Source: an uncultured Collinsella sp.
GTDB lineage: Bacteria; Actinomycetota; Coriobacteriia; Coriobacteriales; Coriobacteriaceae
Reading direction: 5' to 3'
Assembly (NCBI GenBank): GCA_900551815.1
Contig: URXE01000012.1
Span: 1-39,728 of the forward strand
Length of the DNA: 39,728 nucleotides
The position numbers were made by a program, and so were the translations under genes. Numbering within the stretch: the first letter of the stretch is position 1; each line of letters starts with the position of its first letter. Below are positions 15,328-23,148 of the stretch, one piece after another. The notes under the pieces are model-generated. The model made no database searches. It saw only the letters and a list, made by a program, of their open reading frames with translations, and was not told the origin of the DNA.

Positions 15328-16989
15328 ATGATTGCAAAGACCATTCGCACCTGTTTTCCGATCGCTGCGGCTGCCGTTTCCGAAAAGGCCGAGGAGATCA
15401 ACAAGCTCAACGTCTTCCCCGTACCCGACGGTGACACCGGCACCAACATGTCGCTCACGCTCGCCTCGGTGACCAAGGAGCTTTCCGCCCTTCCCGCCGA
15501 TGCCGACATGGAGGCCATTGCTGGCGCTATTACCCACGGCTCCCTGATGGGTGCTCGCGGCAACTCCGGCGTCATCACCTCGCAGATCTTGCGCGGCGTG
15601 GCCGAGGGCCTTGTCTCTGCCGATGAGCCCATTACGTCCGCCAATATCGCCTTCGCCTTCCGTCGTGCCGTCAAGGTTGCCTTCCAGGCTGTTCGTAAGC
15701 CCATCGAGGGCACGATCCTCACGGTCCTGCGTGATGTTTCGACCAAGGCAGACGAGTGCGAGAAGAAGAAGTTCTCTGCCGAGGATGCGCTCGACGCTAT
15801 CGTCGTCGAGGCCTACCAGTCCGTCGCTCGCACGCCCGACCTGCTGCCCGTCCTCAAGGAGAACGGCGTTGTCGACTCCGGCGCCTTTGGCTTTGCCATC
15901 TTCTTGGAGAACTTTGTTGCCGCCGCTCTTGGCCGCAGCACCGTGGTCGAGGATTTCTCCGCTACGTTTGATTCCGCCGGCTCTGCCCGCGACGCCGCTC
16001 TTGGTCGCGTCGAGATTGAGGCCAACGACGACTGGGAGGGATCGGAGTTCCGCTACTGCAACGAGTTCCTCTTTAAGGCCGACGCCCCGTTTGACGAGGA
16101 CGAGTGCCTGAAGTTCCTGGGCTCCATGGGCGACTGCGAGCTGCTCGTTGGCGCCTATCCCGACTACAAGATCCACGTGCACTCCAACACCCCCAACCTG
16201 GTGCTCGAGCACATGCTTCAGCTTGGTCAGATCTACGAGGTCTTTATCCATAACATGGAGATGGAGGCCCACGACCGCACCGCTAAGATCCATGAGGATC
16301 AGGAAAAGGCCGCCGAGCCCGCCAAGGCCCTGGGCTTTGTCGCCGTTGCGGCTGGCTCTGGTGAGGCTGACATCCTCAAGTCTCTCGGCGTCGATGTGAT
16401 CGTGTCGGGTGGCCAAACCATGAACCCCTCGACCGCCGATCTACTGGGCGCCGTCGACCAGGTCAACGCGACCTCGGTCATCATCCTGCCCAACAACGGC
16501 AACATCCGCATGGCTGCCGAGGCCGCTGCCTCCGCCTGCACCGACAAGAAGGTCGCCGTCGTTCCCACCAAGACCGTCCCGCAGGCCTTCTCCGCGCTGT
16601 TCGCGGTCCTGCCCGATTCCGAGCTCGAGGACGCCGTTGCCGCTATGGTCGACGCCATCAGCGAGGCCCGCGATGGCGAGGTCACCCGTGCCGTGCGCGA
16701 CTCCAGCGCCTCTGACGGCTCGCCGATTCACTCCGGTGACGTCATGGGCATCATCGCCGGCTCCATCGATGTGGTCGGTTCTGACGTGAAGCAGGTCACG
16801 CTCGACTGCATCAACCGCATGCAGGAGGAAGAGGAGGGCGACGCGCTGACGATTCTGGCCGGCGAGGAGCTGTCTGACGAGGCCTTCCAGGAGATCGTCG
16901 ATGCCATCGAGGAGGCTCAGCCCGATCTGGAGATCGACGCCCATCGTGGCGAGCAGCCGCTCTATCCCGTGATCTTCTCGATCGAGTAG
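15328..16989 (+). CDS. fakA: DAK2 domain fatty acid kinase FakA-like
   Basis: FakA phosphorylates fatty acids bound by a DegV-family partner (FakB), making acyl-phosphate for phospholipid synthesis. The 553-residue protein has the full layout: an N-terminal DhaL/DAK2 nucleotide domain with NVFPVPDGDTGTNMS (D34 and D36 metal ligands), GARGNSGVITSQILRG, a middle domain, and a C-terminal DegV-like region (VSGGQTMNPSTADLL, LPNNGNIRMAAEAA). No FakB gene is visible in the window. Acyl-phosphate use by PlsX/PlsY links it to plsX further downstream. The order asp23-fakA-recG is conserved in many Gram-positive bacteria. Assignment rests on domain motifs and context; substrate was not tested. Confidence 0.88.
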   Translation: MIAKTIRTCFPIAAAAVSEKAEEINKLNVFPVPDGDTGTNMSLTLASVTKELSALPADADMEAIAGAITHGSLMGARGNSGVITSQILRGVAEGLVSADEPITSANIAFAFRRAVKVAFQAVRKPIEGTILTVLRDVSTKADECEKKKFSAEDALDAIVVEAYQSVARTPDLLPVLKENGVVDSGAFGFAIFLENFVAAALGRSTVVEDFSATFDSAGSARDAALGRVEIEANDDWEGSEFRYCNEFLFKADAPFDEDECLKFLGSMGDCELLVGAYPDYKIHVHSNTPNLVLEHMLQLGQIYEVFIHNMEMEAHDRTAKIHEDQEKAAEPAKALGFVAVAAGSGEADILKSLGVDVIVSGGQTMNPSTADLLGAVDQVNATSVIILPNNGNIRMAAEAAASACTDKKVAVVPTKTVPQAFSALFAVLPDSELEDAVAAMVDAISEARDGEVTRAVRDSSASDGSPIHSGDVMGIIAGSIDVVGSDVKQVTLDCINRMQEEEEGDALTILAGEELSDEAFQEIVDAIEEAQPDLEIDAHRGEQPLYPVIFSIE

Positions 16990-16998
16990 GCTCTGCCC

Positions 16999-19176
16999 AT
17001 GTCCGAGCTGTGCTCCGTGCCGCGCGTCTCGGAGCGCTTTGCCCAGAGCAATGCGCTCGACGAGGATATCGCGCGACTCAAATATGTTTCGGGTAAACGT
17101 GAGGAGGCCCTTCGCCGTTTGGGAATTCGGACGGTGGGGGACCTCCTTCTCCATATTCCTCATCGCTACCTGGACTTCACTCGCTCGTGGTCCATCGAGA
17201 TGGCGCCCATCGGTACCGTGTGCACCATCATCGCCACGGTCGATCGTATTGTCCAAAAGCAGCCCCGTCCGCGTATGCAGGTGACCGAGGTCTCGCTCGT
17301 GGACGAGACGGGCGTGCTGCAGGTTGCCTTTTTCCGTCAGCCCTGGATTGCCCAACAGCTTAAGCAGGGCGACCGCCTGGCCGTGATGGGCAAGGTCGAG
17401 TTTGCCTACGGTTTTAAGCAGATGGCCTCGCCTCACTTTGAAAAGCTCGAGGACGGGCGCGCCGCGGGTACCATTTTGCCGGTCCACTACGTAAGTGACG
17501 GCGTGAGTCAGGCATGGATGCGCCGTATCGTGATCGGTGCGCTCGAAGTGGCTGTCAATCCGTTCGATCCCATTCCCGCGCCGTTGCGCGCAAAGCGGAA
17601 GCTCATGAGTAATGCCCGTGCGTTGCGCTCGATCCACTTTCCCTCGAGCATGGCCGAGCGCGACATCGCGCGCCGGCGTCTTGCCTACGAGGAGTGTCTC
17701 TGCTTGCAGCTCGCGCTGCGTCTGCGCAACGATGGCGGTATGGTCGACGTGGTGCCTTATGCGCATGCCGCGGGCGAGCATTTGGTTGCGCTTAAACAGG
17801 CCCTGCCGTTTTCGCTGAGCGATGAGCAGGAGGCTGCATTTCAAGACATCCTGCATGACATGTGCGATGGCGGTCGTGTGATGAACCGTCTGCTGCTGGG
17901 CGACGTCGGTACCGGTAAGACCGCCGTTGCCGCCTGCGCGTTGGCGGTTGCGGCCGATAGCGGTACTCAGGCCTGCGTTATGGCGCCCACGGGCGTGCTG
18001 GCGCGTCAATATGCCGATAAGACCGGCCCCATGCTCTCGCGGGCTGGCATGACCTGGGCGCTCCTGACGGGCGCCACGCCGGCGGCCGAGCGTGAACAGA
18101 TTCATGCTCGGCTCCAGTCTGGCGAGCTCGACGTGCTCTTTGGTACCCATGCGGTGCTTTCGGAGAACGTCACGTTCAAGCATTTGTCGCTTGTGGTGAT
18201 CGACGAGCAGCACCGCTTTGGCGTGGGCCAGCGTAACGCTCTACGCGCAAAAGGCCCGGGTGCCGACTTGCTGGTCATGACTGCCACGCCGATCCCGCGC
18301 ACGCTGGCGCTTTCGGTGTACGGCGACCTGGATACGAGCATCATCCGCCATCGTCCCGTTCCGGGTGCCGGCGTGACGACGCGCGTCCTTACCGAGTCGA
18401 GTCGCGACCTTGCCTATGGCGCCATTCGCGAGGCACACGAAAAGGGACAGCAAGCCTACGTGATCTGTCCGCTCGTGGAGCCGAGCGATTCGGCCGATGA
18501 ACTCGAAGACGTACCCGGCATCGCTCGCGACGACGAAGGCCGCGTGACCGTGCCCGTGCCGTTGCATGACACGGCGACCGAGCTCGAACGCCTTCGTCTG
18601 GCATTGCCGGGGCTTACCATCGAGCGTCTTCATGGCCGCATGCCGGCGGGGGAGAAGGGCCGGGTCATCGATGCCTTTAAACGTGGCGAGATCGATGTGC
18701 TCGTCTCGACCACGGTGGTCGAGGTGGGCGTTGACGTGCCCAACGCCACCGTTATGGTCATCGAGAACGGTGAGCGCTTTGGCTTGGCGGCCCTGCACCA
18801 GCTTCGCGGGCGCGTAGGCCGCGGCAGCGTGTCAGGAACGTGCCTGGTCATGACGCATTCCAAGGGCAACGGCGGCGCGTCGGCGGCACAAGACCGCCTC
18901 CAGTCGCTCGAGAAGACCTCGGACGGCTTTACGCTTGCCCAGATGGACCTGCGTCTGCGCCACGAGGGTGAAATCCTGGGTTATCGCCAGCATGGCGGTG
19001 TGACCTTGCGCTTTGTTGACCTCGATGCCGACGAGGAATTGATCGAGTGGGCCCATTTGGACGCGGTCGAGCTCTTGCGGTATGCTTGCAACCTTGACTC
19101 CGTGGCGACGCGTCCCTTGCGCGATGCGGTCGCCATGCGGTATCGACACATCTTTAAGGAGGTCAGCGGAGGATGA
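16999..19176 (+). CDS. recG: ATP-dependent DNA helicase RecG
   Basis: RecG remodels stalled replication forks and branch-migrates Holliday junctions. The 725-residue protein has an N-terminal wedge/OB-fold domain (GIRTVGDLLLHIPHRYLDF and following) and then superfamily-2 helicase domains. Walker A GDVGTGKT is at 301-308, and the DEQHRFGVGQR box starts at 402. MTATPIPRTLA, STTVVEVGVDVPNA and QLRGRVGRG are also present. The C-terminal part includes HEGEILGYRQHGGVTLRFVDL; bacterial RecG usually reads G-x-x-Q-x-G here. The gene starts 9 nt after fakA and overlaps rsmD by 4 nt (ATGA). Confidence 0.95.
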   Translation: MSELCSVPRVSERFAQSNALDEDIARLKYVSGKREEALRRLGIRTVGDLLLHIPHRYLDFTRSWSIEMAPIGTVCTIIATVDRIVQKQPRPRMQVTEVSLVDETGVLQVAFFRQPWIAQQLKQGDRLAVMGKVEFAYGFKQMASPHFEKLEDGRAAGTILPVHYVSDGVSQAWMRRIVIGALEVAVNPFDPIPAPLRAKRKLMSNARALRSIHFPSSMAERDIARRRLAYEECLCLQLALRLRNDGGMVDVVPYAHAAGEHLVALKQALPFSLSDEQEAAFQDILHDMCDGGRVMNRLLLGDVGTGKTAVAACALAVAADSGTQACVMAPTGVLARQYADKTGPMLSRAGMTWALLTGATPAAEREQIHARLQSGELDVLFGTHAVLSENVTFKHLSLVVIDEQHRFGVGQRNALRAKGPGADLLVMTATPIPRTLALSVYGDLDTSIIRHRPVPGAGVTTRVLTESSRDLAYGAIREAHEKGQQAYVICPLVEPSDSADELEDVPGIARDDEGRVTVPVPLHDTATELERLRLALPGLTIERLHGRMPAGEKGRVIDAFKRGEIDVLVSTTVVEVGVDVPNATVMVIENGERFGLAALHQLRGRVGRGSVSGTCLVMTHSKGNGGASAAQDRLQSLEKTSDGFTLAQMDLRLRHEGEILGYRQHGGVTLRFVDLDADEELIEWAHLDAVELLRYACNLDSVATRPLRDAVAMRYRHIFKEVSGG

Positions 19177-19817
19177 GAATCATCGGCGGCGAATGGCGCG
19201 GTCGTAAGATCGAGGAGCCCCGTGGTCGCGATGTCACCCGCCCCACGACCGATCGCGTGCGCGAGGCGTGCGCATCTATGGTCATGTCGGCATTCGATTT
19301 CGATCTGGACGAGGTCCGCGTGCTGGATGCCTTTGGCGGCTCCGGCGCCTTGGGCATCGAGATGCTCTCACGTGGTGCCCGCTCGCTCACCACGTTCGAG
19401 ATCGATCGCAACGCTGCTCGTCTGATTACCAAGAATATCGGGTCGCTCTGTCGTGACCGTGCGCGTTGGCGCGTCGTCACGGGTGACGTGTTGGCAAGCG
19501 CTTCGCGCGGCCGCGTGCCGGGCGGTCCCTTTGACCTGGTCCTGCTCGACCCGCCCTATGCTTTTGGCGCCGAGCCGGTCGAGGAGCTACTGCAGAACCT
19601 AGCTCAGCAAGGCTTGCTGGCGCAGGGTGCCTACGCGCTCTTTGAGCACGCCGCGGCCGATACGGGTGCTCACCCGGCCGGCTTTGAGACCGTGCGCGAG
19701 AAGCGCTACGGCATAACCTCGGTTGACTTGCTGCGCTGGTCGGCCACGAATGAGGCCGACAACGCCGACGACAGCGACAATGACGAGGATGCGCCTTTGG
19801 AGGACGCCCATGAATGA
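19173..19817 (+). CDS. rsmD: 16S rRNA (guanine966-N2)-methyltransferase RsmD
   Basis: RsmD methylates G966 of 16S rRNA using S-adenosylmethionine. The 214-residue protein shows MRIIGGEWRGRKI, RPTTDRVREA, the SAM-binding VLDAFGGSGALGIEMLSRGA and the catalytic DPPY at 126-129. The last 25 residues are an unusually acidic tail (Asp/Glu/Asn rich) beyond the conserved domain. A strong GGAGG overlaps the end of recG. The 3' end overlaps coaD by 8 nt, the classical rsmD-coaD pair. Confidence 0.94.
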   Translation: MRIIGGEWRGRKIEEPRGRDVTRPTTDRVREACASMVMSAFDFDLDEVRVLDAFGGSGALGIEMLSRGARSLTTFEIDRNAARLITKNIGSLCRDRARWRVVTGDVLASASRGRVPGGPFDLVLLDPPYAFGAEPVEELLQNLAQQGLLAQGAYALFEHAAADTGAHPAGFETVREKRYGITSVDLLRWSATNEADNADDSDNDEDAPLEDAHE

Positions 19818-20307
19818 CACCATCAACCGCGTGATTGTCCCGGGCACCTTCGATCCCATCACGTTTGGCCATATCGACGTCATCCGCCGCGCCCGCCGCA
19901 TCTTTCCCAGCGTGATCGTGGCCGTTGCCGAGTCGCAGGGCAAAAACGGCGTCGGCACCACGTTTATGCTCGACGAGCGCGTGGCGCTGGCCCGTGAGGC
20001 GCTCGGTGATATTGACGGCGTCGAGGTGCTGCCCTTCACCGGCCTCTTGGTCGATTTTGCCCGCGAACAGGGAGCAGGAGCCGTGGTCAAGGGCCTGCGT
20101 GCCATGACCGACTTTGAGTACGAGCTGCAGCAGGCAGACCTCAACTACCGCCTGGATAGCGAGCTGGAGTCCATCTTTGTCATGAGTGCGCCGCAGTACG
20201 GTTATATCTCGAGCTCGGTGGTTCGCCAGATTGCCTCGCTCGGTAGCGACGTCTCTAATTTTGTTCCGTCCAATGTGGTCAAGGCGCTCAAACATCGCTT
20301 TTCGTGA
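19810..20307 (+). CDS. coaD: Phosphopantetheine adenylyltransferase (PPAT)
   Basis: CoaD makes dephospho-CoA from 4'-phosphopantetheine and ATP, the fourth step of CoA synthesis. The 165-residue protein has the family start VIVPGTFDPITFGHIDVI (T18-F-G-H21 is the T/HxGH motif), GLLVDFARE, KGLRAMTDFEYELQ and the C-terminal ISSSVVRQIASLG. The ATG at 19810 lies within the rsmD 3' end, so the two are translationally coupled. Longer upstream frames lie in rsmD. CoA made here supplies the 4'-phosphopantetheine arm of the ACP encoded downstream. Confidence 0.96.
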   Translation: MNDTINRVIVPGTFDPITFGHIDVIRRARRIFPSVIVAVAESQGKNGVGTTFMLDERVALAREALGDIDGVEVLPFTGLLVDFAREQGAGAVVKGLRAMTDFEYELQQADLNYRLDSELESIFVMSAPQYGYISSSVVRQIASLGSDVSNFVPSNVVKALKHRFS

Positions 20308-20331
20308 CGTTTTTTAATGCCTGGTGGCATG

Positions 20332-20340
20332 TGGTAAACT
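20332..20340 (+). promoter_or_regulatory. Candidate promoter (extended -10) of the sepIVA-like operon
   Basis: TGGTAAACT matches TGn plus a -10 hexamer, 36 nt upstream of the next start codon, in the 68-nt gap after coaD. An AT-rich run lies about 20 nt upstream but no clear -35 box is seen. Confidence 0.4.
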
Positions 20341-20375
20341 AACACGATGATATGTTACCTATGAAAGGAGACCGG

Positions 20376-20873
20376 ATGCCGGGCGAGAATTTTCCTGGCG
20401 ACAGGATCGTGAGTCTTGTCGACGAGCTCGAGGGGCTCATCGAAGAGGCTAAGACGCCGTTCGGCAAGAACGCCCAGATGAAGGTTATCGACGCCGACGT
20501 CTTCTTTAACATCCTCGACGAGATCCGCATGAGCTATCCCGAGGAATGGCAGAAGTCCCGCCGTATCCTCAAGGAGCGCGAGGAGCTTATGGCTTCCGCC
20601 GCCGCTCAGGCCGATTCCATCATCGCCGATGCTCAGCAGCAGGCGCTCACCATTGCCGGCGAGCAGGAGATCGTCCGCTTAGCGCAGCAGCAGGCTGACG
20701 ATATCCGCGACCGTGCCCAGCAGTATGAGCGCGAGACGCGCTATGCCGCCGAGGACTACGCCGAGCAGGTCTTTACGCACCTCGAGGAGAACCTCAAGAG
20801 CCTGACCGGCACGGTGACCCGTTGCCGTCAGCAGCTCAACGAGGGTGCCGCCCAGCAGAATGGTCAGTGGTAA
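20376..20873 (+). CDS. DivIVA-like coiled-coil protein (SepIVA-like by position)
   Basis: The 165-residue product has no catalytic motif. Residues about 30-65 (AQMKVIDADVFFNILDEIRMSYPEEW) form a conserved helical block. A long Gln/Ala/Glu-rich coiled coil (about 65-150) resembles F-type ATPase b subunits and DivIVA-family proteins. In mycobacteria sepIVA, a DivIVA-domain septum and peptidoglycan regulator, also lies directly before a DUF177 gene and rnc-smc, so a role in cell division or envelope growth is a reasonable inference. The ATG at 20376 has AAAGGAGA at the right spacing; an upstream in-frame ATG at 20352 has no ribosome site. The stop shares one base with the next start (TAATG). Confidence 0.75.
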   Translation: MPGENFPGDRIVSLVDELEGLIEEAKTPFGKNAQMKVIDADVFFNILDEIRMSYPEEWQKSRRILKEREELMASAAAQADSIIADAQQQALTIAGEQEIVRLAQQQADDIRDRAQQYERETRYAAEDYAEQVFTHLEENLKSLTGTVTRCRQQLNEGAAQQNGQW

Positions 20874-21427
20874 TGGCTGAGTTCCCGAGCGTTACCGTCG
20901 ATCTTTCCGAGCAGCTCGAGTTTCCCGGAGACTCGTATCCGCTGACCGGCAAGGTCGATGTCGCCACCTATACGGTGGGCGAGAAGGAGTATCAGCTGCA
21001 GGACGGCATTGACTACGACGTTGTCTTTACCAATGCCGGCACCGGTGTTCTGCTTACGGGTATGGTCCGCGCGCACGCAACCGGTGAGTGCGACCGTTGC
21101 CTTGAGCCCGCTTCGTTTGATATTGCCGGTGAGATTGAGGAATTCTATCTCTTTAACGAGCCCGAGGATCCCGAGGCCTACGAAGACGGCTACGAGCTGC
21201 TGGGCGAGGATCGCATCGTCGACCTGGGCGAGCCCATCAACGACGCGGTCGTCATGGACACGCCGTTCGTTGTCCTGTGCAAGCCCGATTGCCGCGGCCT
21301 ATGCCCCACGTGCGGCATCAATCTCAACGTCGAGCAATGCGATTGCGCCGCTCAAGCAGAGGCCGAATGGGCCGCTGCCACGGAAAATCCATTTGCAGCA
21401 TTGAAGAATCTCAAGCTTGACGAGTAA
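20873..21427 (+). CDS. DUF177 (YceD-like) protein
   Basis: This is a 184-residue member of DUF177/YceD, a family found next to rpmF in most bacteria and linked to 23S rRNA or ribosome accumulation. Visible are the CDRC pair near 74-77, an acidic middle (YLFNEPEDPEAYEDGYELL), and the typical C-terminal cysteine block LCKPDCRGLCPTCG with a further CDC. These Cys residues suggest zinc binding. The ATG overlaps the previous stop by one base. A long in-frame extension upstream lies inside the preceding gene and is rejected. rpmF follows after 64 nt, as expected. Confidence 0.9.
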   Translation: MAEFPSVTVDLSEQLEFPGDSYPLTGKVDVATYTVGEKEYQLQDGIDYDVVFTNAGTGVLLTGMVRAHATGECDRCLEPASFDIAGEIEEFYLFNEPEDPEAYEDGYELLGEDRIVDLGEPINDAVVMDTPFVVLCKPDCRGLCPTCGINLNVEQCDCAAQAEAEWAAATENPFAALKNLKLDE

Positions 21428-21432
21428 AACTG

Positions 21433-21441
21433 TGGTAGTAT
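21433..21441 (+). promoter_or_regulatory. Candidate rpmF promoter (extended -10)
   Basis: TGGTAGTAT fits an extended -10, 50 nt upstream of rpmF and just after the DUF177 stop. TTGACG lies upstream at 21417-21422, but the 13-bp spacing is too short for a normal -35. An extra promoter here could boost rpmF relative to DUF177. Confidence 0.35.
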
Positions 21442-21491
21442 CGCTACTTGCGCGTAATCGCCACACTGGATAGTTCATAAGGAAGGTCACT

Positions 21492-21671
21492 ATGCCCGTA
21501 CCTAAACAAAAGCAGGGTCGTATCCGCACTCACACCCGCCGTTCCGCCAACATGAAGATCTCGGCTGCGGCTCAGTCCACGTGCCCCCGTTGCGGTGCTG
21601 TCAAGCTCCCGCACCACGTGTGCCCCAGCTGCGGTTTCTACAAGGACCGCGAGGTTATCGTTACCGAGTAA
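21492..21671 (+). CDS. rpmF: 50S ribosomal protein L32
   Basis: The 59-residue product starts MPVPKQKQGRIRTHTRRSAN, the typical L32 N-terminus. It carries a zinc ribbon of four cysteines at residues 31, 34, 44 and 47 (CPRC and CPSC), so this is the zinc-binding form rather than the Cys-less paralogue that some bacteria make under zinc limitation. AAGGAAGG precedes the ATG. It lies in the conserved DUF177-rpmF-plsX order that couples ribosome and membrane-lipid genes. A terminator-like hairpin follows, so L32 mRNA may be made in excess over plsX. Confidence 0.97.
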   Translation: MPVPKQKQGRIRTHTRRSANMKISAAAQSTCPRCGAVKLPHHVCPSCGFYKDREVIVTE

Positions 21672-21711
21672 CTGTATACTCTGGATGCGATGCCGTTCCA
21701 ACTGGAACCAC

Positions 21712-21741
21712 AATGGCCGGCTCAATGAGTCGGCCATTTTT
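21712..21741 (+). terminator. Terminator/attenuator between rpmF and plsX
   Basis: AATGGCCG (21712-21719) and CGGCCATT (21731-21738) form a perfect 8-bp stem, with possible inner CTCA/GAGT-type pairing, followed by TTTTT. The plsX ribosome-binding site begins five bases later, leaving no space for a promoter, so plsX depends on read-through. TATACT at 21675-21680 could be a -10 for a roughly 55-nt leader ending here. Confidence 0.7.
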
Positions 21742-21758
21742 GTATAAGGAGTATGTAT

Positions 21759-22778
21759 ATGAGTAACGTTCGCGTTTGTGTAGACGTTGTGGGTGGAGAC
21801 GAGAAGCCTCAGGTTGTCCTCGACGGTATCGAGGCGGCGCTTGCGGCGGATTCCGATATCGAGGTCTTGGCCGTCGGTCCCGCAGAGATCGTGAACCCCT
21901 TTGCCGCGGCTCACGCTCGTGTTGAGGCCTTGGAGGCACCCGATGTCATCGCCATGGATGACGATCCCATTCGAGCCGTGATGACCAAGCGCAAGTCCTC
22001 GATCGTGCTTGCCTGCCGCGCTATCAAGAAGGGTAACGCGGATGCGTTCTTCTCTGCCGGCTCCACCGGCGCCATGACCGCTGCCGCTACCGCCTATGTG
22101 ACGCCCTTTAGGTATCAGGCCGAGGGCAAGAAGCAGCCGGTCCGTCCGTGCCTGACCAACGCACTACCGAATCGCGCCGGCGGCCTGACGGTCCTGTGCG
22201 ACATGGGCGCCAATCCCGATGTCGAGGTCGACGACATGGTACGGTTTGCCCAGATGGGTAGTGCCTATGCGCGCGTCGTCTTGGGCATTGAGCATCCCCG
22301 CGTCGGTCTGCTCGGCAACGGTACCGAGGATGAGAAGGGCTCCAACTTTACCAAGGCGTGCTTCCCGGCCATGAAGGCCGCGGTTCCCGGCTTTGTGGGC
22401 AACTGCGAGGGCACCGACCTGACCTCGGGTAACTTCGACGTCGTCGTTGCCGATGGCATGTCGGGCAACATCGCGCTCAAGGCAACCGAGGGCGCCGCTA
22501 AGTTTTTGCTGCAAGAGCTCAAGGGTGCCTTTATGGCTTCGCTCGGCACCAAGATCGCCGCGCTGCTCATCAAAAAGCAGATGCGCGAGATCAAGGCAAA
22601 ACTCTCGGGCGATGCTAAGGGCGGCGCCATTCTGCTGGGCCTGCGTGGCGTGGTTCTGATCGGCCACGGTGCCACCTCGGTCGAGGCCGTCAAAAACGGT
22701 ACGCTCGCCGCGGCGGAGGCCGTGCGCGCCGGGCTTGTCGAGAACGTCGCCAACTCTATGGACGGCATCGTTTTGTAG
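21759..22778 (+). CDS. plsX: Phosphate acyltransferase PlsX
   Basis: PlsX converts acyl-ACP to acyl-phosphate, the donor for glycerol-3-phosphate acylation by PlsY. The 339-residue protein has the family N-terminus (VRVCVDVVGGDEKP, a variant of the usual VDAMGGD), FFSAGSTGAMTAAAT, CDMGANPDV, VGLLGNGTEDEKG, VADGMSGNIALKATEG and IGHGATSVEAVKN near the C-terminus. The ATG at 21759 has AAGGAG seven bases upstream; an in-frame ATG at 21753 is too close to that site. Acyl-phosphate can also come from the FakA-like kinase encoded upstream, which links the two loci. Confidence 0.95.
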   Translation: MSNVRVCVDVVGGDEKPQVVLDGIEAALAADSDIEVLAVGPAEIVNPFAAAHARVEALEAPDVIAMDDDPIRAVMTKRKSSIVLACRAIKKGNADAFFSAGSTGAMTAAATAYVTPFRYQAEGKKQPVRPCLTNALPNRAGGLTVLCDMGANPDVEVDDMVRFAQMGSAYARVVLGIEHPRVGLLGNGTEDEKGSNFTKACFPAMKAAVPGFVGNCEGTDLTSGNFDVVVADGMSGNIALKATEGAAKFLLQELKGAFMASLGTKIAALLIKKQMREIKAKLSGDAKGGAILLGLRGVVLIGHGATSVEAVKNGTLAAAEAVRAGLVENVANSMDGIVL

Positions 22779-22902
22779 GAGCGAGTTAGAGCGCTGTTAT
22801 GTGCCTCGCGGCCTTCGTCGTGGGGTAGAATCAAAACCGTGTCTTGGCGCTGCGCTTGCGGCGCCAGCTCGTTGATGTTCACGCAATATGAGAGGAAGCG
22901 CT

Positions 22903-23145
22903 ATGGACCGCTCCGAAATCTTCGATAAGATCGCCGAAGTCACCGCTGACGTTCTGGGCGTCGATGTCGCTGACATTAGCGACGAGACTACCTTTGACGA
23001 TCTCGATGCCGATTCGCTCGAGCGTCTGCAGCTGGTGACGGCCATCGAGGACGAGTTCGACCTCGAGATCGATGACGAGACCCTGCTGTCGCTCAACTCT
23101 GTCGCCGACGCTGTCGACGCTATTGAAAACGCCAAGGAGGCCTAA
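22903..23145 (+). CDS. acpP: Acyl carrier protein
   Basis: ACP carries growing acyl chains on 4'-phosphopantetheine. The 80-residue acidic product has the attachment Ser38 in the motif DADSLERLQL (D-S-L), followed by the helix-II region LVTAIEDEFDLEIDDE. GAGAGGAAG precedes the ATG at 22903; the in-frame ATG at 22888 overlaps this site and is less likely. The 124-nt gap after plsX contains TAGAAT (22826-22831) as a possible -10 and a 6-bp stem-loop near 22845-22864 without a T tract. The stop is 3 nt before rnc. Confidence 0.95.
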   Translation: MDRSEIFDKIAEVTADVLGVDVADISDETTFDDLDADSLERLQLVTAIEDEFDLEIDDETLLSLNSVADAVDAIENAKEA

Positions 23146-23148
23146 GTC

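Noticed and set aside
16441..18213. A 590-codon minus-strand frame opposite fakA and recG
   Set aside because: It spans two confidently assigned plus-strand genes and their junction, so it is a bias artefact.
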